The position numbers and the translations under genes are program-made. From NCBI RefSeq assembly GCF_014636315.1, contig NZ_BMED01000008.1, positions 1 through 64,000 on the forward strand: a stretch of 64,000 nucleotides of DNA. The letters run 5' to 3'. Shown one piece after another: positions 17,697-26,177 of this stretch (the stretch's first letter is position 1; every line of letters begins with the position of its first letter). This DNA is from Parundibacterium terreum (GTDB taxonomy: Bacteria > Pseudomonadota > Gammaproteobacteria > Burkholderiales > Burkholderiaceae_D). The notes beneath the pieces are model-generated. The model had not been told where the DNA came from. It did not search any database and saw nothing but the letters and a program-made list of their open reading frames with translations.

Positions 17697-18587
17697 ATGG
17701 CTGATCATGCCGTCGAACTGGACACCAAAGAAGCAGCCTTGCCTGATGAAAGTGTCAGTGCAACGCTGAACCGGCTGTCACCGGGCCTGCCGGAAAAACT
17801 GGCAGGAACTCGCAAACCTGCCGTAAAAAGAATCGCAAAAGCAGCTGCGCCGCGCGCTCCTCGTCCGGCCGCAAAAGAAATCCGCATCGCCAGCCAGCCC
17901 GGCTTTGTGCTGCATTCCTATCCATATAAAGAAACCAGCCTGATCATCGACGTCTTCAGCCGCGATCACGGCCGTGTGGCGCTGGTGGCCAAGGGCGCCA
18001 AGCGCCCGCACTCCAAGCTGCGCAGCGTGCTGCAGACCTTCCAGCCTTTGACAATGGGTTGGACCGGCAAATCCGATATACGTACGCTGATCGATGCCGA
18101 ATGGGTGGGCGGCATGCTGCCGCTGGAAAAATCCGCGCTGCTATGTGGTTTTTATCTGAATGAATTGCTGATCAAGTTCATGGTGCGCGATGATCCGCAC
18201 CCTGCATTGTTCGATCACTATGTTTCCACGCTAAACCAGCTTGCGCATAATGAGCCTGCCTCCATCGTGCTGAGGAAGTTCGAGCTTGCGCTGCTGAGGG
18301 AGTCCGGTCTTGTGGGCAACCTGACGCTATGCACGCTGACGCGCAGGACAGTATTTGCGCAAGAATATTACGTCATTGATCCGGAGTTGGGCGCACGTCC
18401 GGCCCGGCCTGCAGATACTGCACCGAAGGTACTTGGAAAAACCCTGACCGACATGCATATGGGGGAGTATCAGGACGCCACCACGCAGGCGCAAAGCAAG
18501 TTGCTGATGCGCTACCTGCTCGCGCATCACTTGCACGGCGCCGCTTTGAATACTCGACAAATCCTGATCGATCTACAGAATTTATGA
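17697..18587 (+). CDS. recO: DNA repair protein RecO
   Basis: Loads RecA on gaps together with RecR. The conserved part begins at about residue 67 with GFVLHSYPYKETSLIIDVFSRDHGRVALVAKGAK, the OB-fold. Before it is a 60-residue Ala/Lys/Pro-rich extension not found in E. coli RecO. 296 residues in all. The pdxJ start overlaps its stop (ATGA). Confidence 0.95.
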   Translation: MADHAVELDTKEAALPDESVSATLNRLSPGLPEKLAGTRKPAVKRIAKAAAPRAPRPAAKEIRIASQPGFVLHSYPYKETSLIIDVFSRDHGRVALVAKGAKRPHSKLRSVLQTFQPLTMGWTGKSDIRTLIDAEWVGGMLPLEKSALLCGFYLNELLIKFMVRDDPHPALFDHYVSTLNQLAHNEPASIVLRKFELALLRESGLVGNLTLCTLTRRTVFAQEYYVIDPELGARPARPADTAPKVLGKTLTDMHMGEYQDATTQAQSKLLMRYLLAHHLHGAALNTRQILIDLQNL

Positions 18588-19351
18588 ACATCCATCAACA
18601 GACCCAATTGATCGATCTCGGCATCAATATCGACCACGTCGCTACATTGCGCAACGCGCGCGGGACTTCGTATCCCGATCCGCTGCAGGCTGCGCTGATG
18701 GCGGAAGAGGCCGGTGCCGACTGCATTACGCTGCATATGCGCGAAGATCGCCGCCACATCAAGGATGCGGACGTAGAGCGCATACGCCCGCAGTTGCTGA
18801 CCAGGATGAACCTGGAAGCGGCAATCACGACAGAGATGATCGACTTTGCCTGCAAGATCAAGCCGCAGGATGCCTGCCTGGTGCCGGAGCGCCGGGAAGA
18901 AGTGACTACCGAAGGCGGCCTGGATGTGGTCAAGTATTTTTCCCAGGTACAGGCGGCAGTGAGGCAATTGCAGGCAGAAGGCATACGTGTCAGCCTGTTC
19001 ATCGATGCCGATGCACAGCAAATCCAGGCTGCCGCAGAATCGGGCGCGCCGGTGATAGAGATTCATACCGGCCGTTACGCCGATGCGCATGACGATGCAG
19101 AGCAGGCCAGTGAGCTGGTCCGCGTCAAACAGGGTGTGCTGGAAGGCATTAAGCGCGGCCTGAAGGTGAACGCCGGCCACGGTCTGCACTACACCAATGT
19201 GCAGGCGATTGCTGCTATCCACGATATTACCGAATTGAACATAGGCCACGCGGTAGTTGCACAGGCCGTGTTTGTCGGTTGGAAAAAAGCCGTCAGCGAC
19301 ATGAAGGCCATCATGACCCACGCCCGCCTGCTGGCGGATGTCAAAGCCTGA
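18584..19351 (+). CDS. pdxJ: Pyridoxine 5'-phosphate synthase
   Basis: TIM-barrel enzyme that condenses 3-amino-2-oxopropyl phosphate with deoxyxylulose 5-phosphate to make vitamin B6. 255 residues. Visible motifs: DLGINIDHVATLRNARGTSYPDP at the N-terminus, ITLHMREDRRHI, CLVPERREEVTTEGGLD and AGHGLHYTNV. Overlaps recO by four bases; acpS follows 10 bases after the stop. Confidence 0.97.
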   Translation: MNIHQQTQLIDLGINIDHVATLRNARGTSYPDPLQAALMAEEAGADCITLHMREDRRHIKDADVERIRPQLLTRMNLEAAITTEMIDFACKIKPQDACLVPERREEVTTEGGLDVVKYFSQVQAAVRQLQAEGIRVSLFIDADAQQIQAAAESGAPVIEIHTGRYADAHDDAEQASELVRVKQGVLEGIKRGLKVNAGHGLHYTNVQAIAAIHDITELNIGHAVVAQAVFVGWKKAVSDMKAIMTHARLLADVKA

Positions 19352-19361
19352 GAGCCTGCGC

Positions 19362-19772
19362 ATGATCTATGGCATAGGCACCGACATCATCCAGATCTCG
19401 CGCATAGAGGCAGCGCTGGCACGTAACGGCGAGCGTTTCGCAGAAAAAATCCTCGGCGTGGAAGAGCTGGAAAAATATCGCCGCCGCAAGGCCAAGGTAG
19501 AGGCGCGCGGCATACGCTTTCTGGCGACGCGTTTCGCTGCCAAGGAAGCCTTCTCCAAAGCCATAGGCATGGGCATGCGCATGCCCATGACATGGCGCGC
19601 GATGCAAACCCTGAATGCTCCCAGCGGCCAGCCGATTGCCGTCACCAGCGGCAGCCTGCTGGAATGGATGACAGCCCAGGGCCTGACTGCGCGCGTCTCC
19701 ATTACTGATGAAACCGATTATGCAGTGGCCTTCGTCATCGTTGAAAAAAACGTCGCAGACCTTGCCAGGTGA
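19362..19772 (+). CDS. acpS: Holo-[acyl-carrier-protein] synthase
   Basis: Transfers 4'-phosphopantetheine from CoA to apo-ACP. 136 residues from the ATG that gives the family-standard MIYGIGTDIIQISRI; an upstream in-frame ATG at 19338 would overlap pdxJ and is less likely. The Mg-binding aspartate (GIGTD) and the RFAAKEAFSKA block are intact. pdxJ-acpS order is standard. Confidence 0.96.
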   Translation: MIYGIGTDIIQISRIEAALARNGERFAEKILGVEELEKYRRRKAKVEARGIRFLATRFAAKEAFSKAIGMGMRMPMTWRAMQTLNAPSGQPIAVTSGSLLEWMTAQGLTARVSITDETDYAVAFVIVEKNVADLAR

Positions 19773-19801
19773 GCAGGTGAGCCCTCTGGATTTTTCAAAC
19801 C

Positions 19802-21763
19802 ATGTCTGAACCGAAGTCCGAATCCACGCCGGAACCGCAGTCCGAACCGAAAGCTGAATCCCGGCCTGAACCCGGGCTGGATATGACGCCCGCTTTAAAG
19901 CCTGAAAAGCCTGAGTTGAGCCAAGCCGACGCCCGCGCTATCGTGCTGGAAACGGTTTCCAAGCTGCCCAATCTGCCCGGTGTCTATCGTTACTTCGATA
20001 CGGAAGATAATGTGCTGTACGTAGGTAAGGCGCGCGACCTGAAAAAGCGCGTCTCCAGCTATTTCCAAAAGACCCTGACCAGCCCGCGCATTGCCATGAT
20101 GGTGGAGCGCATCGCCCGGCTGGAAACGACCGTCACGCGCAGCGAGGCGGAAGCGCTGATCCTGGAAAACAACCTGATCAAGGCGTTGCGCCCGCGCTAT
20201 AACATCCTGTTTCGCGATGATAAGTCCTATCCTTACCTGAAAATCACAGGCCAGGAAGTGCCGCGCATGACTTACTACCGCGGCGCGGTGGACAAGAAGA
20301 ACCAGTATTTCGGACCTTTTCCCAGCGCCTGGGCTGTCAAGGAATCGATGCAGATCTTGCAGAAGGTGTTCCTGCTGCGCACCTGCGAAGACAGTGTATT
20401 TGCCAATCGTACCCGGCCTTGCCTGTTGCACCAGATCCACCGCTGCAGTGCGCCCTGCGTGGACATCATTTCCAAGGAAGATTATCTGGCCGACGTGGAC
20501 AATGCGTCCAAGTTCCTGCGCGGCCGGCAATCGGAAGTAATGCAGACGCTGGAAACCAAAATGCTGGGCTTTGCGTCCGAACTCAAGTTTGAAAAAGCCG
20601 CGCTGGTGCGCAACCAGATGTCGGCATTGTCGCGCGTACTGCATCAGCAGAGCATGGAAACTACCGGCGATGCCGATATCGACATCATCGCCGTCATCGT
20701 CGAAGGAGGGCGCGCCTGCGTCAACCTGGCGATGGTGCGCGGCGGCCGCCACCTGGGTGACCGCGCGTATTTTCCTACGCATGTCGATGATGCGCAGTTG
20801 GCGGCGGAAGACTCTATCGAATCTGAAGTGCTGCAGGCCTTCCTGGCGCAGCACTACGTAGATCAATTTATTCCGTCCACACTGGTGCTGAACGTGGAGC
20901 TGGATGCGCCCGACCTGATGCTGGCGCTGGCTGCGCAGTGCGGGCACAGGATACATCTGTCCTTTCAGCCGCAGGAGCAACGCCGCGCCTGGCTGGACAT
21001 GGCCGTCAAGGGTGCAAAAATCTCACTGGCGCGCATGCTGTCCGAGCAAGGCTCGCAACAGGCGCGCACCCGCGCACTGGTCAATGTGCTGGAGCTGGAC
21101 ATCGAGGACATCGACGTGCTGCGGGTGGAATGCTTCGACATCAGCCATACGCAAGGCGAGGCCACACAGGCATCCTGTGTCGTGTTCCATCACCATGCAA
21201 TGCAGAACGGCGAATACCGCCGCTACAACATCAACGACATCACACCCGGCGATGATTACGCTGCGATGCGCCAGGTGCTGCTGCGCCGCTACGAAAAGGT
21301 CGCCAATGGCGATGGCGTGATGCCGGACATCGTGCTGATCGACGGCGGCAAAGGCCAGGTTGAAATGGCGCGCCAGGTGTTTGTAGAGCTGGGCCTGGAT
21401 ATCAGCCTGATTGTCGGCGTCGCCAAAGGAGAGGGTCGCAAGGTCGGCCTGGAAACCCTGGTCTTTGTCGATGGTCGCGCAGAAAAAGAACTGGGCAAGG
21501 AATCTGCAGCGCTGATGCTGATCGCGCAAATACGCGATGAGGCGCACCGCTTTGCCATCACCGGCATGCGCGCCAAACGCGCCAAGGCACGCCAGACCTC
21601 GCAACTGGAAGAGATAGAGGGCATAGGCCCCAAGCGCCGGCAGAGGCTGCTAGTGCGGTTTGGCGGCCTTAAAGGGGTGGCAGACGCCAGTGTGGAGGAT
21701 TTGCAATCCGTAGAGGGGATTTCCCACCAGTTGGCCGAGGAAATTTACAAGCGCCTGCGCTAA
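19802..21763 (+). CDS. uvrC: UvrABC excinuclease subunit C
   Basis: Makes both incisions in nucleotide excision repair. The GIY-YIG domain starts at LPNLPGVYRYFDTEDNVLYVGKARDLKKR (about residue 60), followed by the UVR segment (FEKAALVRNQMSAL), the RNase H-like nuclease with ECFDISH and IDGGKGQ, and C-terminal helix-hairpin-helix motifs. 653 residues. Residues 1-35 form an unusual SEPKSE/PEPQSEPK-repeat leader; translation from the ATG at about residue 25 (MTPALKPE) would remove most of it. Confidence 0.96.
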   Translation: MSEPKSESTPEPQSEPKAESRPEPGLDMTPALKPEKPELSQADARAIVLETVSKLPNLPGVYRYFDTEDNVLYVGKARDLKKRVSSYFQKTLTSPRIAMMVERIARLETTVTRSEAEALILENNLIKALRPRYNILFRDDKSYPYLKITGQEVPRMTYYRGAVDKKNQYFGPFPSAWAVKESMQILQKVFLLRTCEDSVFANRTRPCLLHQIHRCSAPCVDIISKEDYLADVDNASKFLRGRQSEVMQTLETKMLGFASELKFEKAALVRNQMSALSRVLHQQSMETTGDADIDIIAVIVEGGRACVNLAMVRGGRHLGDRAYFPTHVDDAQLAAEDSIESEVLQAFLAQHYVDQFIPSTLVLNVELDAPDLMLALAAQCGHRIHLSFQPQEQRRAWLDMAVKGAKISLARMLSEQGSQQARTRALVNVLELDIEDIDVLRVECFDISHTQGEATQASCVVFHHHAMQNGEYRRYNINDITPGDDYAAMRQVLLRRYEKVANGDGVMPDIVLIDGGKGQVEMARQVFVELGLDISLIVGVAKGEGRKVGLETLVFVDGRAEKELGKESAALMLIAQIRDEAHRFAITGMRAKRAKARQTSQLEEIEGIGPKRRQRLLVRFGGLKGVADASVEDLQSVEGISHQLAEEIYKRLR

Positions 21764-21881
21764 CTCAATGCCGCTCGCACAAAGACTTCTGCGCGGCAGA
21801 TGCTAACTTCCGATACAGATTAAAAAACCGTGCCGCAAACTTAACAAATATAATGTGCGTAATCGATACTAAATAAAAAAA

Positions 21882-22466
21882 ATGCCTTTCAATTTCCCCA
21901 TTCTGCTGACCTGGTTGCGCGTCGCATTGATTCCCCTGGTGGTAGGCGTGTTTTATTTGCCCAAAGAATGGCTCAGCCCGTTTGAGCAGGGCGTGGCATC
22001 GACCATTATTTTCATCGTGGCAGCTATCACAGACTGGTTTGACGGCTTTCTGGCCCGGCGCTGGAACCAGACCTCGTCTTTCGGCGCCTTCCTGGATCCG
22101 GTCGCAGACAAGCTGATGGTAGCAGGCGCCTTGCTGGTATTGACCGAGCTGGACAGGGTTAATGCCGTTATTGCCTTCGTCATCATCGGCCGCGAAATCA
22201 CCATCTCTGCACTGCGCGAATGGATGGCGCAGATAGGCGCTTCCAAATCCGTCGCAGTCAATTCTCTGGGCAAGATCAAGACGACTGCGCAAATGGTGGC
22301 CATTCCCATGTTGCTGTACTACGACACCCTGTTCGGCGTCATCGACACGGCCTACTGGGGCCCCTGGCTGTTATTGATTGCGGCAGTTTTAACGGTATGG
22401 TCTATGCTGTATTATTTGCGCAAGGCGTGGCCGTTGATTAAAGAAGTCACCGACAAAAATAATTAG
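21882..22466 (+). CDS. pgsA: CDP-diacylglycerol-glycerol-3-phosphate 3-phosphatidyltransferase
   Basis: Membrane enzyme making phosphatidylglycerol phosphate. 194 residues with about four to five hydrophobic segments and the CDP-alcohol phosphotransferase signature DWFDGFLARRWNQTSSFGAFLDPVAD split over residues 47-72. uvrC-pgsA followed by tRNA-Gly is a conserved order in Proteobacteria. Confidence 0.96.
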   Translation: MPFNFPILLTWLRVALIPLVVGVFYLPKEWLSPFEQGVASTIIFIVAAITDWFDGFLARRWNQTSSFGAFLDPVADKLMVAGALLVLTELDRVNAVIAFVIIGREITISALREWMAQIGASKSVAVNSLGKIKTTAQMVAIPMLLYYDTLFGVIDTAYWGPWLLLIAAVLTVWSMLYYLRKAWPLIKEVTDKNN

Positions 22467-22476
22467 TATCAAATTC

Positions 22477-22504
22477 TTGACAAGTTAAACAGGTGTTATA
22501 TAAT
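22477..22504 (+). promoter_or_regulatory. Promoter of the tRNA-Gly cluster
   Basis: Perfect -35 TTGACA (22477-22482), 16-base spacer, and perfect -10 TATAAT (22499-22504), 17 bases before the first tRNA-Gly gene. GTGCGC behind the -10 is a GC-rich discriminator typical of stable-RNA promoters. Confidence 0.85.
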
Positions 22505-22521
22505 GTGCGCCTGTTGTTGAT

Positions 22522-22597
22522 GCGGGAGTAGCTCAGTTGGTAGAGCGCAACCTTGCCAAGGTTGAGGTCGAGAGTTCGAGACTCTTCTCCCGCTCCA
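22522..22597 (+). tRNA. glyT: tRNA-Gly(GCC), copy 1
   Basis: 76 bases with a 7-bp acceptor GCGGGAG/CTCCCGC, D-arm AGCTCAGTTGGTAGAGC, anticodon loop TTGCCAA (GCC), T-arm GTTCGAG and encoded CCA. Confidence 0.95.
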
Positions 22598-22638
22598 GTT
22601 TTATGGCGTGGTATAGTAGTAGGCTTGTAGCAAAAATT

Positions 22639-22714
22639 GCGGGAGTAGCTCAGTTGGTAGAGCGCAACCTTGCCAAGGTTGAGGTCGAGAGTTCGAGACT
22701 CTTCTCCCGCTCCA
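22639..22714 (+). tRNA. tRNA-Gly(GCC), copy 2
   Basis: Identical in all 76 bases to the copy at 22522; the 41-base spacer before it resembles the 37-base spacer before copy 3, as expected from tandem duplication. Confidence 0.95.
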
Positions 22715-22751
22715 GTTTTTGGCGTAGTATTGCAGGTCTTGTAGTAAAAAT

Positions 22752-22827
22752 GCGGGAGTAGCTCAGTTGGTAGAGCGCAACCTTGCCAAGGTTGAGGTCG
22801 AGAGTTCGAGACTCTTCTCCCGCTCCA
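22752..22827 (+). tRNA. tRNA-Gly(GCC), copy 3
   Basis: Third identical 76-base copy. A GGGAAGCT/AGCTTCCC hairpin followed by T lies directly behind it (about 22837-22865) and probably ends the transcript. Confidence 0.95.
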
Positions 22828-22948
22828 GATTTTCAAAGGGAAGCTGGTAGCTTCCCTTTTTGTTTAGTTCAGTCCTCCGCTTTTTAAGCACCGATGTTTC
22901 CCGCTGTCATGGCAAGAAATTATCATCTGCATTAAAATAGCAACCCTT

Positions 22949-23022
22949 GGCGGGGTAGCAAAGCGGTTATGCAGCGGCCTGCAAAGCCGTGTAGACCGGT
23001 TCGACTCCGGTCCCCGCCTCCA
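22949..23022 (+). tRNA. tRNA-Cys(GCA)
   Basis: 74 bases; acceptor GGCGGGG/CCCCGCC, anticodon loop CTGCAAA (GCA), T-arm GTTCGAC, discriminator T and encoded CCA. Confidence 0.95.
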
Positions 23023-23028
23023 GATTTC

Positions 23029-23052
23029 AAAAAGCGCTACAGGCGCTTTTTT
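23029..23052 (+). terminator. Terminator behind tRNA-Cys
   Basis: AAAAGCGC / GCGCTTTT stem with a 5-base loop and T-run, 6 bases after the tRNA. Confidence 0.8.
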
Positions 23053-23099
23053 CGGCTTCAACCGGTCGTATTATCAATGCCGCCGGAAGTAGGCAAAGT

Positions 23100-23192
23100 G
23101 CCCGAGTGGTGAAACTGGTAGACACATCGGACTTAAAATCCGCCGCTTCGTTAATAGCGGGCGTGCCGGTTCGATTCCGGCCTCGGGCACCA
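23100..23192 (+). tRNA. tRNA-Leu(TAA), integration site of the island
   Basis: 93 bases including a long variable arm; acceptor GCCCGAG/CTCGGGC, anticodon loop CTTAAAA (TAA), T-arm GTTCGAT and encoded CCA. Its 3' end is the attL of the adjacent island and remains a complete tRNA. Confidence 0.95.
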
Positions 23193-23193
23193 G
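23174..23193 (+). repeat. attL of the island (3' end of tRNA-Leu)
   Basis: The 20 bases from ATTCCGG to GGGCACCAG at the tRNA end recur, minus one G, at 37567-37585. The similarity continues weakly (TTACAAGTTT versus TACAAAGTTT). Confidence 0.85.
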
Positions 23194-23228
23194 TTACAAG
23201 TTTCAGGTAGTTTCAAGATATCCCAAAG

Positions 23229-23262
23229 CCCGCGCTTCTCCCTATGAGAGCGCGGGTTTTTT
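23229..23262 (+). terminator. Element-borne terminator behind tRNA-Leu
   Basis: CCCGCGCT / AGCGCGGG stem with a further TCTC/GAGA pairing and six T, 36 bases after the tRNA. It lies inside the island and replaces the chromosomal terminator that was displaced to 37616. Confidence 0.85.
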
Positions 23263-23304
23263 GTTTCAGGACGTACCAATAAGTTCTTTGACATCCCACG
23301 TTTT

Positions 23305-23364
23305 TGACGGTTACAGTGACGGTATACGTAAAATCCAGATACCGTCAAAAACCGTATACCGTCA
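23305..23364. promoter_or_regulatory. Integrase arm-type repeats, left end
   Basis: Four copies of a 9-mer: TGACGGTTA at 23305, TGACGGTAT at 23317 (12-base period), then the inverted form ATACCGTCA at 23339 and 23356. The last one abuts the integrase ATG, so binding there would also repress int. The same 9-mers recur near attR. Confidence 0.7.
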
Positions 23365-23367
23365 AAA

Positions 23368-24636
23368 ATGCCAAAACTCGCGCCACCACTCACTGATACG
23401 CAACCAAGAAACGCGAAGCCCAAGGAGAAACCGTACAAGCTGCCGGACGGGGGCGGGCTCTATCTTTTAGTCAATGCGGACGGAGCCAAGTATTGGCGCA
23501 TGGATTATCGATTTAATGCTAAAAGACAAACATTGTCATTCGGGAAATATCCTGAAGTGACTCTCGCCGGCGCCCGTGCAAAACGTGCTGAGGCGCGTAA
23601 AGACCTTGGGGAGGGGAGAGACCCTGGATTATTGCGCAAAGCTCAGCGGGAGGTTAAGCGTAGTCAGATTGAGGCGAATATGCGGATTGCTTCTGGCCTG
23701 CCTGCCTTGGACTCGTTCGAAGCGATTGCTTGGGAATGGTTTGAAACAAAAATAGCTTCATTGTCCGAGAGCCACAGCAGCCGTACAAAGGCCTATCTCA
23801 TAAACGACTTGATCCCATACCTGGGGCCTTTAAACATCGCGGACATCAAGGCTCCGGCTTTGTTAGAGTGCCTTCGCCGTATTGGTGCCCGTAAGAATAA
23901 ACAAGGAAAGAACATTACCGAGACAGCTAACCGCGTCCGGGAACAAATGGGGCAGCTTTGGCGATATGCCATTGCGACGGGTAGGGCAGAGCGTGATATT
24001 GCCGCCGACTTGCGTGGAGCATTAGAAGCTCATGTGGCAAAGAACTTTTCGCACATTACGGACCCAAAGATTCTCGGGCAATTGATGCGTGATATCGAAG
24101 CCTATCAAGGCACGCCGGTCGTCAAAGTGGCTATGCGGGTGCTGCCTTTGGTTTTTACTCGGCCAAGCGAATTCCGCATGGCAAAGTGGGAGGATATTGA
24201 TTTTGATGCGAAAGAATGGCGCTATCACGTTGCAAAAACAGACGTTGATCACATCGTCCCTCTATCGTCACAAGTCATTGAGCAGTTGAAGGCTTTAAGA
24301 CCATTGACCGGCGACGGCGAATATGTTTTCTCGGTTAGGGGCGGCCAAAGGTCGATGTCAGAAAATACGATCAATCAGGCATTAAAGGGCATTGGGTATA
24401 CCAGCGACATCATCCAACCGCATGGTTTTCGGCATACTGCTGCAACCATGCTCGCTGAAATGGGATGGGATGAAAATATGATTGATCGCCAGCTCTCCCA
24501 CAAGGTGCAAGGAGTGAAGGGCGTTTATCAAAAGGCCAAATATTTGGAAGAGCGTCGAAACATGATGCAGGCTTGGGCCGATTATGTTGATGGTCTTAAG
24601 GCGGGCGCCACGATAATTCCAATACGAGCGGCCTAA
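23368..24636 (+). CDS. int: P4-type tyrosine recombinase (integrase)
   Basis: Site-specific recombinase of 422 residues that would catalyse integration and excision at tRNA-Leu. N-terminal DUF4102 arm-binding domain (LTDTQPRNAKP through LPDGGGLYLLVNADGAKYWRM), a SAM-like core-binding domain, then the catalytic domain. Catalytic residues: Arg in VFTRPSEFR (about 264), HGFRHT (about 351-356), His in QLSHK (about 376) and a Tyr in GVYQKAKY (386-391). It starts 176 bases after the tRNA and its ATG overlaps an arm-type repeat. No frameshift is seen, so it should be active. Confidence 0.95.
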   Translation: MPKLAPPLTDTQPRNAKPKEKPYKLPDGGGLYLLVNADGAKYWRMDYRFNAKRQTLSFGKYPEVTLAGARAKRAEARKDLGEGRDPGLLRKAQREVKRSQIEANMRIASGLPALDSFEAIAWEWFETKIASLSESHSSRTKAYLINDLIPYLGPLNIADIKAPALLECLRRIGARKNKQGKNITETANRVREQMGQLWRYAIATGRAERDIAADLRGALEAHVAKNFSHITDPKILGQLMRDIEAYQGTPVVKVAMRVLPLVFTRPSEFRMAKWEDIDFDAKEWRYHVAKTDVDHIVPLSSQVIEQLKALRPLTGDGEYVFSVRGGQRSMSENTINQALKGIGYTSDIIQPHGFRHTAATMLAEMGWDENMIDRQLSHKVQGVKGVYQKAKYLEERRNMMQAWADYVDGLKAGATIIPIRAA

Positions 24637-24648
24637 CGTCACTCCCCT

Positions 24649-24673
24649 AAACCGCAATTCTGCGGTTTTTTTT
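24649..24673 (+). terminator. Intrinsic terminator behind int
   Basis: AACCGCA / TGCGGTT stem, ATTC loop, eight T; 13 bases after the integrase stop. Confidence 0.85.
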
Positions 24674-24717
24674 CGGCCAAAGCGTGAAATGCAAACAGGC
24701 TGGGAGTGTTTTTCCAA

Positions 24718-24830
24718 GTGTGGCAGTGTGGCAGATCGCAAAACCTCTGGAAACCCTCATGAATACTAGGTTTAGCTGCCACACTTATAGTTAAATAATG
24801 TGTGGCAAAAGTGTGGCAGAAGTGTGGCAG
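24718..24830. repeat. Left iteron cluster (GTGTGGCA repeats)
   Basis: Six copies of GTGTGGCA: direct at 24718, 24726, 24800, 24811 and 24822, and inverted at about 24777-24784. The last three have an 11-base period, one helical turn. Iterons of this kind bind replication initiators; in P4 the alpha protein binds iterons at two separate sites, ori1 and crr. Which of the two this cluster would be is unknown. Confidence 0.7.
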
Positions 24831-25043
24831 TCAAAAACACCCAACCATTTTATGCGGGTTTTCAAGGTAAAAACGGCTACAAGCTGCACCAGCTCTACGT
24901 TAGCGGGATCAAGGGATAGTTTTGAGACGACCCTGCACTTCTTGGAATTGAGCGCGAGAATAATTTCTCGCACGCAACCCGCCACGGCGATGTCGGTTAT
25001 ACAATAACAGCACTTATTTCTAATCTATACCCTGAAGGGCATT

Positions 25044-26177
25044 ATGAGCAGTACTTCATTAGTCAAAGTGCTTACGGGCTACAAGGCTGACAGAGATCAA
25101 TTCAAAAGGGTCGCGTCTTCAAACACTTCAGTGGCGTTTGATGAGATCACAGAAACACTTCCTGAGTTTTTCAAAAGCATCGCGACTGATACCAAAAAAT
25201 ATAAAGTAAAAGGTTCATATGGGCAGTTCAATTTTTCAATTGCAACTTGCCCATGGGTGGCGATATTTAATCGCGACATTACTGGGACCGCGCAAGAAGG
25301 CTACTACGTCGTTTTGCTTTTCTCCGAGTCGATGAATTCATGCTGGCTCTCGCTCAATCAAGGCTTTACTGCATACAAAAAACAGTTCATTTCTGATTCG
25401 TTGGCCTTCAGAAAATTGAGAGACACCGCCGATGAGGCAGTCAAACACATCAAACCGATCGCCGGGGCAAAATACGGCCCTATCAAACTTTCAGCGTCCT
25501 TGAATCTGGCCCAAGGCTATGAGCAAGGCTCTATTGCCGCTTTTGAATACACGACCGCAGCGCTATTGGCTGGAGAGATTTCCGACGCCCAACTCAAGCA
25601 AGATATTTCTAAACTGCTTGCGGCTTATGACGAACTCCATACTCTGTGTGGAAAGAATTTATTGAATCTCACGCCCGTGACAGAAAATGAGTATCAGAGT
25701 CAGGTCGATATGATTGCAGCAGGCGCCGGCGCCGATATTCCGGAGGACGAGATAAACCTCGAACCGGGTGGCGAAAACGTGCCACCGCAGTCGAATGCCT
25801 CCAAGGGGAGCAAATACCAGCGAGATGCGAAGAGAGCTGCAAATGCGTTAAAGCGCGCTGGATTTAAATGCGAGATCGATAGCACACATCCATCGTTTAT
25901 CTCAGAGAAGACAGGTAAAAATTATGTCGAAGCGCACCACCTAATCCCGATGGGGATGCAATCTCAGTTCGCATTCAGCTTGGATGTCGAAGGTAATATT
26001 GTGGCCCTATGTCCGGCCTGCCATAAAAAACTTCACTATGGGCAGTTTGCGGATAAGACTAGCGACCTTAAAAAATTACTCAATGCGAGAAAAACTGATC
26101 TAAGCGCAAAGAAATTGGTCATTGACTTTAACACTCTCAGTAAGTTTTATCGGAAATCAATTGAAGAAGATTTTTAG
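25044..26177 (+). CDS. MrcB_N (DUF3578)-HNH endonuclease, type IV restriction-like
   Basis: 377 residues. Residues about 10-195 form the MrcB_N/DUF3578 domain known from McrB-like proteins (KGSYGQFNFS, PWVAIF, GYYVVLLFSE, WLSLNQGFTAYK). After a Gly/Pro/Glu linker, residues about 270-335 are an HNH nuclease (EAHHLIPM, VEGNIVALCPACHKKLHYG) with the His-Asn-His pattern and a CxxC for zinc. Such fusions are thought to cut modified or invading DNA as single-protein type IV restriction enzymes; specificity here is unknown. It starts the AT-rich cargo block. The next gene overlaps or abuts its end. Confidence 0.88.
   Translation: MSSTSLVKVLTGYKADRDQFKRVASSNTSVAFDEITETLPEFFKSIATDTKKYKVKGSYGQFNFSIATCPWVAIFNRDITGTAQEGYYVVLLFSESMNSCWLSLNQGFTAYKKQFISDSLAFRKLRDTADEAVKHIKPIAGAKYGPIKLSASLNLAQGYEQGSIAAFEYTTAALLAGEISDAQLKQDISKLLAAYDELHTLCGKNLLNLTPVTENEYQSQVDMIAAGAGADIPEDEINLEPGGENVPPQSNASKGSKYQRDAKRAANALKRAGFKCEIDSTHPSFISEKTGKNYVEAHHLIPMGMQSQFAFSLDVEGNIVALCPACHKKLHYGQFADKTSDLKKLLNARKTDLSAKKLVIDFNTLSKFYRKSIEEDF

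Larger units (their letters stand above)
24637..25043. other. Intergenic region with iterons behind int
   Basis: 407 bases without an ORF. It contains the int terminator, the left iteron cluster, and a segment (24852-24890, ATGCGGG...AAGCTGCA) that is also found, diverged, behind the right iteron cluster. Confidence 0.7.

Noticed and set aside
16341..17708. 455-codon open frame on the minus strand
   Set aside because: Opposite rnc and era, which are certain genes; low-complexity reading without domains.
22447..22836. 129-codon minus-strand ORF with internal repeats
   Set aside because: It is the complement of the three tRNA-Gly genes.
24718..24830. CRISPR-like array
   Set aside because: The repeats are only 8-9 bases with no uniform spacers; they fit iterons. 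I saw no CRISPR array anywhere in the window.
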